From positions 1 to 42,547 of the forward strand of contig NZ_JAMXFA010000014.1 in the NCBI RefSeq assembly GCF_025370785.1: a stretch of 42,547 nt of DNA. The letters are read 5' to 3'. Positions 32,701-41,600 of the stretch are shown here, in pieces; the first letter of the stretch is position 1; every line of letters starts with the position of its first letter. Origin of the DNA: Laspinema olomoucense D3b (GTDB taxonomy: Bacteria; Cyanobacteriota; Cyanobacteriia; Cyanobacteriales; Laspinemataceae). Both the position numbers and the translations under genes were made by a program. The notes beneath the pieces were generated by a model. That model worked only from the letters and a program-made list of their open reading frames with translations, had not been told where the DNA came from and searched no databases.

Positions 32701-33573
32701 CTAGGTTAGATCCGGCTCAATACGCTCGAATAATCTCAACTTAGCCGAACGCGATCGCGAGTTGTGGGCAATTTCTGCTTCCCCTGGCGTGATCGGCTTT
32801 TTCGTCAGCACCTTAAGCAGCGGTGAATCCCGCATCCGATGCTTGACCAGTCGATCTTCTAAGCTATGAAAGCTAATAATACCCAGACGTCCCCCCGGAT
32901 GCAACCACTCAGGAGCCTTTTCTAAAAACGTTTCCAGGGCAGCCAGTTCCCCATTCACTGCAATCCGCAACGCTTGAAACACCCGAGTAGCTGGATGTAT
33001 TTTCCCATGCCGGTACTTCCCTGGCACTGAAGAGGCGATCGCCGATGCTAACTGAGTCGTGGTTTCCAACGGACGCCGTTCCACAATTCGCCGCGCAATC
33101 CGGCGAGAAAATCGCTCCTCTCCATACCGATAAAAAATATCCGCCAACTCCACCTCATCCCAATGATTCACAATCTCCCCTGCATTCAACTCCTGCCGTT
33201 CATCCATTCTCATATCCAACGGAGCCTCATACCGAAAACTAAACCCCCGTTCCGGGCGGTCTAACTGGGCCGAACTCACCCCCAAATCTGCCACAATCCC
33301 ATCAAACCGCAGCTTTTGGGGGTGATATTCCGCAAAATTCCCTTGCCAAAATGTCACCGCATCCCCATACTCCGCCAACCGACTCCCCGCTGCATCCAGG
33401 GCCAAGCGATCGCGGTCGATCGCCACCAACTGCACCCCCGGGGCCGCCTCCAAAATCAACCGTGAATGACCCGCCCCACCCACCGTCGCATCCAAATAAC
33501 GCCCCCCGGGACGGATCGCCAACCCCTCCACCACTTCCCGACTCAAAACCGACAAATGGACAAACTCCTCCAT
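32701..33573 (-). CDS. rsmH: 16S rRNA (cytosine1402-N4)-methyltransferase
   Basis: RsmH (MraW) methylates N4 of C1402 in the 16S rRNA decoding centre. [13 protein letters not shown] opens the conserved part. The SAM motif is [11 protein letters not shown] (27-37), and [22 protein letters not shown] and [12 protein letters not shown] are diagnostic. The ATG at 33573 (290 residues) has GGAGG four bases upstream and fits usual cyanobacterial lengths; the frame stays open to 33669, so a slightly longer N-terminus is possible. Unlike in many bacteria it is not in a cell-division (mra/fts) cluster; it is divergent from ndhH. Confidence 0.92.
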   Translation of the reverse strand: MEEFVHLSVLSREVVEGLAIRPGGRYLDATVGGAGHSRLILEAAPGVQLVAIDRDRLALDAAGSRLAEYGDAVTFWQGNFAEYHPQKLRFDGIVADLGVSSAQLDRPERGFSFRYEAPLDMRMDERQELNAGEIVNHWDEVELADIFYRYGEERFSRRIARRIVERRPLETTTQLASAIASSVPGKYRHGKIHPATRVFQALRIAVNGELAALETFLEKAPEWLHPGGRLGIISFHSLEDRLVKHRMRDSPLLKVLTKKPITPGEAEIAHNSRSRSAKLRLFERIEPDLT

Positions 33574-33765
33574 TGCCTCCGAATTTACACTCACTCCCTG
33601 ATTTACCACTGACCCAATCTCCCTATAATGATGAAAGCAATAAAACAAAAAGAAACAATTGGCAAGCAAACTGCCTTACCCCGTCCCGATTTTAGATTGT
33701 AGAAAATCCCCCATCGCGGGCCGGTAGGGCAGCCCAAATCTGTCTCAACAGGAGCACCCTCATTT

Positions 33766-34959
33766 ATGGCACCACCAACCCGGATAGAAACCAGAACCGA
33801 TCCCATGATTCTCAGCATGGGACCGCACCATCCCTCCATGCACGGGGTCCTGCGCCTAATCGTCACCCTTGACGGTGAGGATGTAGTCGATTGCGAGCCA
33901 GTCTTGGGCTACCTGCACAGAGGCATGGAGAAAATTGCCGAAAACCGCACCAATATCATGTTCGTTCCCTACGTCAGTCGCTGGGACTACGCTGAGGGAA
34001 TGTTCAACGAAGCGGTAACCGTCAATGCACCGGAGAAACTCGCCGACATCGAAGTTCCCCGACGTGCCAGCTACCTGCGGGTAATCATGCTGGAACTGAA
34101 CCGAATCGCTAACCACCTGCTCTGGTTGGGACCCTTCCTCGCTGACGTCGGCGCACTTAGTCCATTCTTCTACATTTTCCGCGATCGCGAAATGATTTAT
34201 GACCTCTGGGAAGCCGCCACCGGCCAACGCATGGTCAATAATAACTACTTCCGCATCGGTGGCGTCGCCGCTGACATCCCCTATGGTTGGGTCGATAAAT
34301 GCGAAGACTTTTGCGACTACTTCGATCCCGTCATTGACGAATACGAACGCCTAATCACCAATAACCCCATTTTCCGTCGCCGGATTCAAAACCTCGGCGT
34401 CATCTCCCGGGAAGAAGCCATCAACTGGGGTCTCTCCGGTCCCGTCTTGAGAGCATCCGGCGTCAAGTGGGACTTGAGAAAAGTTGACCATTACGAATGC
34501 TACGACGACTTTGATTGGGACGTCTGCTGGGCCACCGAAGGAGACTGTTTAGCCCGATATATCGTCCGCATGGCCGAAATGCGCGAATCCCTCAAAATCC
34601 TTCGCCAAGCCTTAAAAGGTCTGCCCGGTGGACCTTACGAGAACCTAGAAGCCAAACGGATGATGGAAGGACCCAAATCCGAATGGAACGGATTTGACTA
34701 TCAATTCATCGCCAAAAAGATTGCCCCCACCTTTAAAATTCCCGCTGGAGAACATTATTTCCGAGTGGAAAGTGGCAAAGGAGAACTAGGAATTTATCTA
34801 ATTGGTAATGATAACGTCTTCCCCTGGCGCTGGAAAATCCGCGCTGCTGACTTCAATAATTTGCAAGTCTTGTCCTCTATTTTACGCGGCAACAAAGTCG
34901 CGGATATTGTGGCAATTCTCGGCAGCATCGACGTGATTATGGGTTCCGTTGACCGATAA
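33766..34959 (+). CDS. ndhH: NAD(P)H-quinone oxidoreductase subunit H
   Basis: NdhH is the 49-kDa (NuoD/NDUFS2) core subunit of the cyanobacterial NDH-1 complex, which helps form the quinone site in the membrane-peripheral arm and works in respiration and cyclic electron flow. [14 protein letters not shown] (18-31), [12 protein letters not shown] (51-62) and the C-terminal IIGSVDR-like end (here VIMGSVDR) are hallmarks. At 397 residues it is three longer than usual at the N-terminus. Arg52 in HRG aligns with the arginine of mitochondrial NDUFS2 that NDUFAF7 methylates. AGGAGC precedes the ATG. The next gene on the strand is a MidA/NDUFAF7 homologue. Confidence 0.96.
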   Translation: MAPPTRIETRTDPMILSMGPHHPSMHGVLRLIVTLDGEDVVDCEPVLGYLHRGMEKIAENRTNIMFVPYVSRWDYAEGMFNEAVTVNAPEKLADIEVPRRASYLRVIMLELNRIANHLLWLGPFLADVGALSPFFYIFRDREMIYDLWEAATGQRMVNNNYFRIGGVAADIPYGWVDKCEDFCDYFDPVIDEYERLITNNPIFRRRIQNLGVISREEAINWGLSGPVLRASGVKWDLRKVDHYECYDDFDWDVCWATEGDCLARYIVRMAEMRESLKILRQALKGLPGGPYENLEAKRMMEGPKSEWNGFDYQFIAKKIAPTFKIPAGEHYFRVESGKGELGIYLIGNDNVFPWRWKIRAADFNNLQVLSSILRGNKVADIVAILGSIDVIMGSVDR

Positions 34960-34968
34960 TTAAACGGT

Positions 34969-35015
34969 GATGAGTTTTGAGTTTTGAATCCTCGGTTCAG
35001 AATTCAAAACTCATC
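34969..35015 (+). terminator. Long hairpin downstream of ndhH
   Basis: GATGAGTTTTGA pairs perfectly with TCAAAACTCATC around a 23-nt spacer, starting 10 bp after the ndhH stop codon. It lacks a U-tract but is well placed to end or protect the ndhH mRNA. Confidence 0.5.
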
Positions 35016-35017
35016 CA

Positions 35018-35193
35018 TAGATACCCACACCCTAAAGGGTCTGGCTCTACGGACAAAGCCCGCCTACGCGGGCTAATTCATAACAATAATGAAATATCCT
35101 CTCGTTAGATGCCCGCACCCTAAAGGGTGGGGCTCTACGGACGAAGCCCGCCTACGCGGGCTAATTCATAACAATAATGAAATATCCTCTCGT
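35018..35193. repeat. 88-bp tandem duplication containing a 51-bp dispersed repeat
   Basis: Two copies, 35018-35105 and 35106-35193, match at nearly all positions. Each contains the 51-bp hairpin repeat (35024-35074 and 35112-35162) that occurs inverted at 30015-30065, followed by a shared AT-rich tail, ATAACAATAATG. Confidence 0.92.
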
Positions 35194-35203
35194 TATAAAC
35201 CTC

Positions 35204-35227
35204 GTGTCATGGCTGAAGCCGTGACAC
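35204..35227. repeat. Perfect 10-bp hairpin
   Basis: GTGTCATGGC-TGAA-GCCGTGACAC forms a 10-bp stem (one G-T) with a tetraloop, followed by a second small hairpin GCGGC-TCT-GCCGC. Both lie in the leader region of the methyltransferase gene and look like dispersed repeats. Confidence 0.6.
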
Positions 35228-35301
35228 GCCCAATCAGCGGCTCTGCCGCCTAATTGCGGTAGGGAAACCATACCCACCCTACTCTTAAATCCTAGCTCAA
35301 T

Positions 35302-36501
35302 ATGTCTAACTTGTTAACCCAAATCATCCAAGAAAAAATCCTACAAAATCCCCAACGGCGAATCACCTTTGCCGACTATATGGAATTAGCGCTTTACCAC
35401 CCCCAATATGGATATTACGCCGCCAATGTTGGAAAAATTGGCGCACAGGGAGACTTTATGACCTCTCCCCACTTAGGCGCAGATTTTGGGGAAATGCTGG
35501 CAGTGCAGTTCATCGAAATTTGGGAAATACTCGAACAGCCTACCCCATTTCACCTCGTAGAAATGGGTGCGGGTCAAGGATTAATTGCTGCTGATGTCAT
35601 CAAATATCTCTATCGCCACCATCGGGATTGTTTCACCGCCACCGAATATCTAATTATCGAACAATCCCCGGCAATGCGCCAGTTACAACAGCAGCAATTC
35701 TCCAAACTCTCCAGCAATGGTGCGAATTTGCGCTGGGTGACTTGGGAAGAAATCGAGAAAGATTCAATCACTGGCTGTTTCTTTTCTAATGAGTTAATCG
35801 ATGCGTTCCCTGTGCATCAAATTCAGGTAGCAGGGGGAAAACTCCAAGAAATTTATATCACCACCTCGGACAAAATACCCGAGTCCCCCGAAGCGTCTCT
35901 TTTTCAAGAAATCACCGGGGAACTCTCCACTCCCCAAATTACCGAGTATTTCCAATGGATTGACATTGACATCACGGGAAAACCCTATCCAGACGGATAT
36001 CGCACGGAAGTCAATCTCGCGGCATTGGATTGGGTGAGACAAGTGAGCGAAAAACTCAAGCAAGGATATGTGCTAACCATTGATTATGGATATCCGGCTC
36101 AGCGATATTATACACCCACACGACACCAAGGAACATTACAATGCTATTATCAACACCGCCATCATGATAATCCCTATATTTTGATTGGGGAACAGGATAT
36201 AACTGCTCACGTTGATTTTACCGCATTGGAACGATTCGGGGAATCCTGGGGATTAGAGAAATTAGGGTTTACCCAGCAGGCAATGTTTTTAATGGCATTG
36301 GGGTTAGGCGATCGCATTGCGGCACTCTCCACCACTCCAGGCATGGATTTAGGAACAATGATTAATCGCAGGCAAGTCTTACATGAGGCGATCGACCCTA
36401 GAGGATTAGGGGGATTTGGCGTGTTAATCCAAGGAAAAGGATTAAGTGAGGCGCACAAGGAGACGGGGTTAAAAGGGTTGAGAATACCCCCGATGCGGTA
36501 A
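35302..36501 (+). CDS. MidA/NDUFAF7-family protein arginine methyltransferase
   Basis: This 399-residue class I SAM methyltransferase belongs to the MidA/NDUFAF7 (DUF185) family. Hallmarks are YADYM-like FADYMELALYHPQYGYY (23-39), GDFMTSPHLG (50-59), the SAM motif LVEMGAGQG (85-93) and SNELIDAFPVH (162-172). In mitochondria NDUFAF7 symmetrically dimethylates an arginine of NDUFS2 and is needed for complex I assembly. Here the gene lies directly downstream of ndhH, the NDUFS2 homologue, in the same direction, about 340 bp away. Methylation of NdhH is therefore a strong inference but not proven. The ATG is at 35302. Confidence 0.88.
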   Translation: MSNLLTQIIQEKILQNPQRRITFADYMELALYHPQYGYYAANVGKIGAQGDFMTSPHLGADFGEMLAVQFIEIWEILEQPTPFHLVEMGAGQGLIAADVIKYLYRHHRDCFTATEYLIIEQSPAMRQLQQQQFSKLSSNGANLRWVTWEEIEKDSITGCFFSNELIDAFPVHQIQVAGGKLQEIYITTSDKIPESPEASLFQEITGELSTPQITEYFQWIDIDITGKPYPDGYRTEVNLAALDWVRQVSEKLKQGYVLTIDYGYPAQRYYTPTRHQGTLQCYYQHRHHDNPYILIGEQDITAHVDFTALERFGESWGLEKLGFTQQAMFLMALGLGDRIAALSTTPGMDLGTMINRRQVLHEAIDPRGLGGFGVLIQGKGLSEAHKETGLKGLRIPPMR

Positions 36502-36503
36502 TG

Positions 36504-37991
36504 TCATTGTTCCTTCTGCTTAATGCAGAAACTGGCGATCGCCATAAACAACAACCCAGCAGCGAGACTATATCCCAAGGAGAGAACGGGTGCATTCCAG
36601 GAGGCAGAAAGACTGGGATTGCTTTCTACCGAGGCGATCGCCTCCGTATCCGGGGTTACTTCCGTCGTCAGCACTTCCCCCGGGACAGTCACATAGGGAA
36701 ACTGTGGCGAAAGGGAAGCAACGATCGCCGCTGCTGCTAAACCCCACCCAAAAATTGTGAGATTATTCTGGAACCGCCGTTCTTGCCTAGCGCGATCGAC
36801 TTCTACCAACCCCCGAATCGTGGCGATCGCAAACTCCAACCGCTGTAAACCCGGGCTCAAATTTTCATAATCTTTTTCCACTTGGAGCAAATATTTCTCC
36901 GTGACAAGATTGCTAAAGTTCGCTAAAAATGCGATATCTGTAGGTTGAGTAGCAAATGCCGAAAACTCCTCCGATTTTAATTTTTTAGCAATGATTTCGC
37001 TGCGTTTTTTGTAGTTGTCCAGATTAATGGCGATCGTCCGCAATTGATACCCCAACTCATCCACATCAATCGTGTAATCCGAAACAATACTGCGAGCTTG
37101 ATTGAGAATATCTTTCAGTTGACTTAAAGGTAAATTTTCATGCTCATTCCCGCGAATTTGTCTCAAACAATCTTGAATTGTGATATAATCTTGTTTCAGG
37201 TAGTGTTTCAGTTCCCGGGTCTGTCCATAAGCCCAAAGAATTTTAGCGCGATAGGCAAATAACCGCATCCAATCATACATCAACTCCGCCCCTGCTTTAG
37301 CTGCATTATCAGTCGGATACAGAATAATTATCACATGATGACTGTCAAAACACCGGGACTTAGATGCCGCAGAATCCTCGGATTTATTGACCGTTTCTTG
37401 CAGCAATAGCTTAAAAGAATCCAGTTCAAAAACCGTCCCCCCCAACAGGTGACCTTGACCCTGAAAATCATCCTGCCAATTCGCCCAAGGAAACAACGCA
37501 TTATAACAAATTTGAGCCACATCTTTCGGATTTTGACCCGGGTGAGGCAATTGCCCATAAATCAACCAAGTTTGACCTAACGTTGCCGAAGTTTCGCGCA
37601 GACGACGATTGATTTCCGCCTTAATTTGTTTAATACATTTCGCCGGTTGTGCAGTCCGCTTATCCGATACCGAACAATCCAGCAACAGCCCATACATATC
37701 GCTCATCCGCACCGGGTAATAAAACCCTTCGTAACCGCTGAATTGGTAAAACTCGTCCTCTTTCGGTAAAAGTTCCTCATACTCCGATTCAAACCCCGAA
37801 TCAAACTTGAGCCGATCATGTAAAGTTTCCGGCAGTTTTTGTTTGAAATTATCCCAATTTTCTTGCACTTTATCGGGATTGTCGCCCAACCCGTCGCGCA
37901 AATCATAGAGGAATAAATCAACCGTGGGATAAATGATATTGTTCATAGAATTGGATGGGAAAATTATCCCGCCATCTTCCGGTTTGCTCAT
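36504..37991 (-). CDS. Unknown protein with two C-terminal transmembrane helices
   Basis: I recognise no named domain. The first about 230 residues are mixed alpha/beta with DLFLYDLRDGLG (26-37), GLLLDCSVSDK (about 100-110) and a strand HHVIIILYPTD near 217-227. The middle (about 240-410) is mostly helical with long charged helices. Two hydrophobic segments follow, ANLTIFGWGLAAAAIVASL-like (about 418-438) and LGYSLAAGLLFMAIASF (about 472-488), joined by an acidic loop. It probably sits on the membrane as a large cytosolic protein. It follows the 153-residue gene by 32 bp (one operon), which is divergent from the caspase-STAND-WD40 gene. Its stop codon is 2 bp from the MidA-family stop. Confidence 0.7.
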   Translation of the reverse strand: MSKPEDGGIIFPSNSMNNIIYPTVDLFLYDLRDGLGDNPDKVQENWDNFKQKLPETLHDRLKFDSGFESEYEELLPKEDEFYQFSGYEGFYYPVRMSDMYGLLLDCSVSDKRTAQPAKCIKQIKAEINRRLRETSATLGQTWLIYGQLPHPGQNPKDVAQICYNALFPWANWQDDFQGQGHLLGGTVFELDSFKLLLQETVNKSEDSAASKSRCFDSHHVIIILYPTDNAAKAGAELMYDWMRLFAYRAKILWAYGQTRELKHYLKQDYITIQDCLRQIRGNEHENLPLSQLKDILNQARSIVSDYTIDVDELGYQLRTIAINLDNYKKRSEIIAKKLKSEEFSAFATQPTDIAFLANFSNLVTEKYLLQVEKDYENLSPGLQRLEFAIATIRGLVEVDRARQERRFQNNLTIFGWGLAAAAIVASLSPQFPYVTVPGEVLTTEVTPDTEAIASVESNPSLSASWNAPVLSLGYSLAAGLLFMAIASFCIKQKEQ

Positions 37992-38023
37992 TCAATATGG
38001 GGTAAGAAAACGGCTGGATTATC

Positions 38024-38485
38024 CTAAAATATCGGTGCTTGCGGTAATTCCCAATACTCCGCTAAACTCTCAATTTTTTTAACACTTTTATCCGGGCGAT
38101 CGCGCGTCATCACCAGCCGACTCAAATTCACCAGTTCACAGGTCCGTTGATTCGGCTTTCCTTGCGGTCGATAACCTCTGCCGGTAAAGGCAAGACCGAG
38201 TAGCTCATCCACTCGGTTGGGCGACGGCAAACGCTGATAAAGTTCCTCCAGTTCCAGAGGCGCTAGTTTTGTCAACGCTTCTTGATAAAGTTGATTTAAA
38301 ACAGGATTAGCCGAGGCAATTTCGTCGATATTAGTAATCAGGGTCAACTCCTCCTCCGGCGACCAATCGCCCAGAGTATCCCCCAGCTCATCTAAAGCAT
38401 ACAATTCATCATCCGTGAGGGCAGGTTCGAGGCGGTAGAGAGCCAGCAAAAAAGCGAGTAACGTTTTGTCAAGATTAGGTTCCAT
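38024..38485 (-). CDS. Unknown 153-residue acidic helical protein
   Basis: No family is recognised. Residues 1-85 are acidic and Leu-rich (ALYRLEPALTDDELYALDEL and similar), probably a helical bundle. Residues 90-130 are more basic with GFTGRGYRPQGKPNQR-like sequence (GLAFTGRGYRPQGKPN). It is the first gene of the operon with the two-helix membrane protein and starts 138 bp from the divergent caspase gene. The context suggests an accessory or adaptor role in a conflict module; this is inference only. Confidence 0.65.
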   Translation of the reverse strand: MEPNLDKTLLAFLLALYRLEPALTDDELYALDELGDTLGDWSPEEELTLITNIDEIASANPVLNQLYQEALTKLAPLELEELYQRLPSPNRVDELLGLAFTGRGYRPQGKPNQRTCELVNLSRLVMTRDRPDKSVKKIESLAEYWELPQAPIF

Positions 38486-38550
38486 TGGGCGGGCAAGGGA
38501 TTAAAATTACGATAAACATTGCAATGGGTCAGCCCCGGAACAGACGGGTT

Positions 38551-38573
38551 GGGTTTAGCCAACAAGCTAACCC
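38551..38573. promoter_or_regulatory. Inverted repeat in the divergent caspase control region
   Basis: GGGTTTAGC and GCTAACCC pair with a single bulge around 6 nt in the middle of the 137-bp divergent spacer. It could be an operator for both transcripts or a leader hairpin. Confidence 0.35.
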
Positions 38574-38622
38574 TAGGGAGCATAAGGGCTGGCTAGTCTC
38601 ATTTTAGCGTTAGTAGGGGAAA

Positions 38623-41600
38623 ATGAAAAGAGCTTTAGTCGTCGGCATTAACTGCTATCTCAATTCCAACTTGGGAAGACTCAACACTCCTGCTAACGAT
38701 GCCAATGCAGTAGCCCAACGACTGCACGAAATGGGCTTTGACGAAATCAGAGGGTTGCCCTCCCCACGCGGTGAAACAGGGTTATGGGTCGATCCAGGTC
38801 GAGATAGCAAGGTATCCAAGGATGAGTTAGAAAATGACATCGACTGGTTATTTGCGATCGAGGATAGCAGCAATATCCCCGAAGTTGCCCTCCTCTTTTT
38901 TGCCGGACATGGGTTGCGATATGTCAAAGGTAGAAAAAGCCAAGGCTTTTTAGCCACCAGTTCAGCTAATCCTAAAGAGTTCGATTCAAAGAAATGGGGT
39001 GTATCCCTAGTTGATTTCCGACAAATATTAGAACTGAGTCCCGTAACACAGCAAATCGTGATTTTGGACTGCTGTCATGCTGGAGAAGTCTTTAACTATA
39101 AGGAAGCGCAAGAAATTGACCCCGGAAAGTCAGAAATTGTGACTCGCTGTTTAATGTCAGCTTGTGCCGCGTCTCAATCCGCGTTTGAACCGATAGAAGG
39201 ACAAGGAGAACACAGCTATTTTACCGCCACTTTATTGGAAGGGTTGCAACAACCCGGACTGATTAACACCGTCACCTTATCCGCGTATGTCAAGGCCAAT
39301 TTTAAGTATAAGTTACAGAATTTAAGGCGGAATAATTCAAACAGCCAAGATTTCTACCAAGACCCGGACTGTAGAAACCGAGACGGCGAAATTCTCCTGA
39401 TTGACCCAGAGGCCGAGCCCCTACCCTATACAGATATTATCGAGACAGGGTTTAATCCTTATAAAGGATTAGAGGCATTTCAAGAAGCCGATGCCCCATA
39501 TTTCTTTGGTCGCAGCGAGTTAACGCGAGATTTAGTGAATTTGATTCACGACAAAACTTTTCTCGCAGTTTCTGGCAGTTCCGGCAGTGGTAAATCCTCC
39601 GTCGTCCGGGCCGGGTTAATTCCCGAATTAAAGAAAGGCAGCACCTTTTCCGAGACAGCAACCTGGAAAATTTATGAACCCTTTAAACCCGGAGACGACC
39701 CCCTCGGCAGTTTAGCGCAGGTCTTGGTGGATGAGAAGCTGTCCCTAGAACAAGTCAACGCCGAACTCGCCCAAGGTGCGAAAGGACTACAACGGCTGAT
39801 TTCCCAGACTAAACGCCCTTGTGTATTAGTAGTCGATCAGTTCGAGGAACTGTTTACCCCACAATGTCCAAATGAGGCCCGTAAATCCTTTTTGGATTGC
39901 TTGTGCGGGGCGATCGCTGCCAACTCTTCCTCCCCCCTTACTAAGGGGGGTTGGGGGGGATCTCCCTCTCTGACTAAAACAGATGACGAAGAATCCTCCC
40001 TCCGGGTAGTCATCACCATCCGAGACGACTTTTTGGGCAAATGTGCCGAACATCCCCAACTGTTGAAACTGATTAACACCAATAAAACCAATAAAGAAAT
40101 AGTTGGCCCTATGAACGAGGCGGAATTACGGGAAGCCATCAGCAAACCCATCCAAGAAGTCGGACGCTGGAAAATCCCCTCTGACCTACAAATCCAGATG
40201 CTGAAAGACGTACAGGCATCCCCCGGGAGTTTGCCCCTATTACAATATGTCCTCCAGCAAATGGTAGACCGCCTGTATAAATTTGGCCAACGGTTGACCG
40301 TCGAAAGCTATAAAGATATGGGCGGGGTCCAAGAAGCCCTACAAAGGCAAGCCGAGAAAGTCTATAAGTCCCTTAGCGACGACCAAAAGAAGATTGCCAA
40401 GAGCATCTTCCTCGAACTCACCCAACTGGTAGAAAGCACCACACCCACCGCCCGACAAGTCCGCAAATCCCAATTAACCGACTTACCCCCCTCCCCCAAA
40501 CAGGTGGAAACCGTCCTCGACCAATTAGAAGCAGCGCGGTTAATCGTCACCCGGGAACTGCAAGCCAGAGGGAACAAAGCCGATAAAATCACCGTAGTGG
40601 ATGTCGCCCACGAATCCCTGATGAGTAACTGGGAGCAATTAAAACAGTGGGTCAAGGACGAAAACCCCGAAGTCAAGCGCCAAAGAGACGACATCAAAAA
40701 GAAAGCGCAAGACTGGGAAGACAAAGGCAAACGCCGCGAGGGATTACTCAGGGGATTAGATTTAGTTGAGGTCGAGGTATTTGTGCGACGCTACGGGGAA
40801 ACCTTTCCCCTCTCCGCCGTAGCGCAAGAGTTTGTGAGAAAAAGCATCCGCCACCAACGCACCACCCGCATTCTCAGTATTAGTGCCGTTGTTGCCGTGT
40901 TGACCTTGGTAACGGGACTCTGGCTAAATGCCCAACGCCAAGCCACCATTGCCAGCTTAGGGGAAAAAGCAGCCCGAGCCAAGAATTTGTTAACCACTAA
41001 TGAACCTTTAGACGGCTTAGTTCTGATGATACAGGCAACGGGAGAGAGTCAAGGCAAATTGCAGCAGGTTCTCCGTCCTGTTCAAGATAGCTTGCTGAGT
41101 GGGATTCAAACTGTCCGAGAACAAAATTACCTTCAAGGATATCATGAGGGTCCGGTCACAGCAGTCTCCTTTAGTCCGGACGGGGAATATATTGTCAGTG
41201 GCAGTGTGGACAACACCCTGCGCTTGTGGAACGGCAAGGGGGAAGTAATCCACGAACTGCGCGGCCATCACGATGCGGTCACAGCCGTAGCCATCAGCCC
41301 CGATGGACAGACCATCGTCAGTGGCAGCGAGGACAACACCTTGCGCTTGTGGAACCGCCAGGGGGAACAAATTGGGATACTGCGAGGCCATCAGGATTCG
41401 GTCTATGCCGTGGCTATCAGCCCGGATGGGCAGACCATTGTCAGTGGCAGTGCTGACAACACCCTGCGCTTGTGGAACCGCCAGGGGGAACAAATTGGGG
41501 TAATGCGCGGCCATCAGGGTTCAGTCTATGCCGTAGCTATCAGCTCAGATGGTCAGACGATTGTCAGTGGCAGTGAGGACAGAAGTGTGAGCTTGTGGAA

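Noticed and set aside
32701-33669. Longer RsmH start at 33669 with a hydrophobic N-terminus ([13 protein letters not shown])
   Set aside because: RsmH is a soluble cytosolic enzyme and its homology begins near the ATG at 33573, which has GGAGG upstream.
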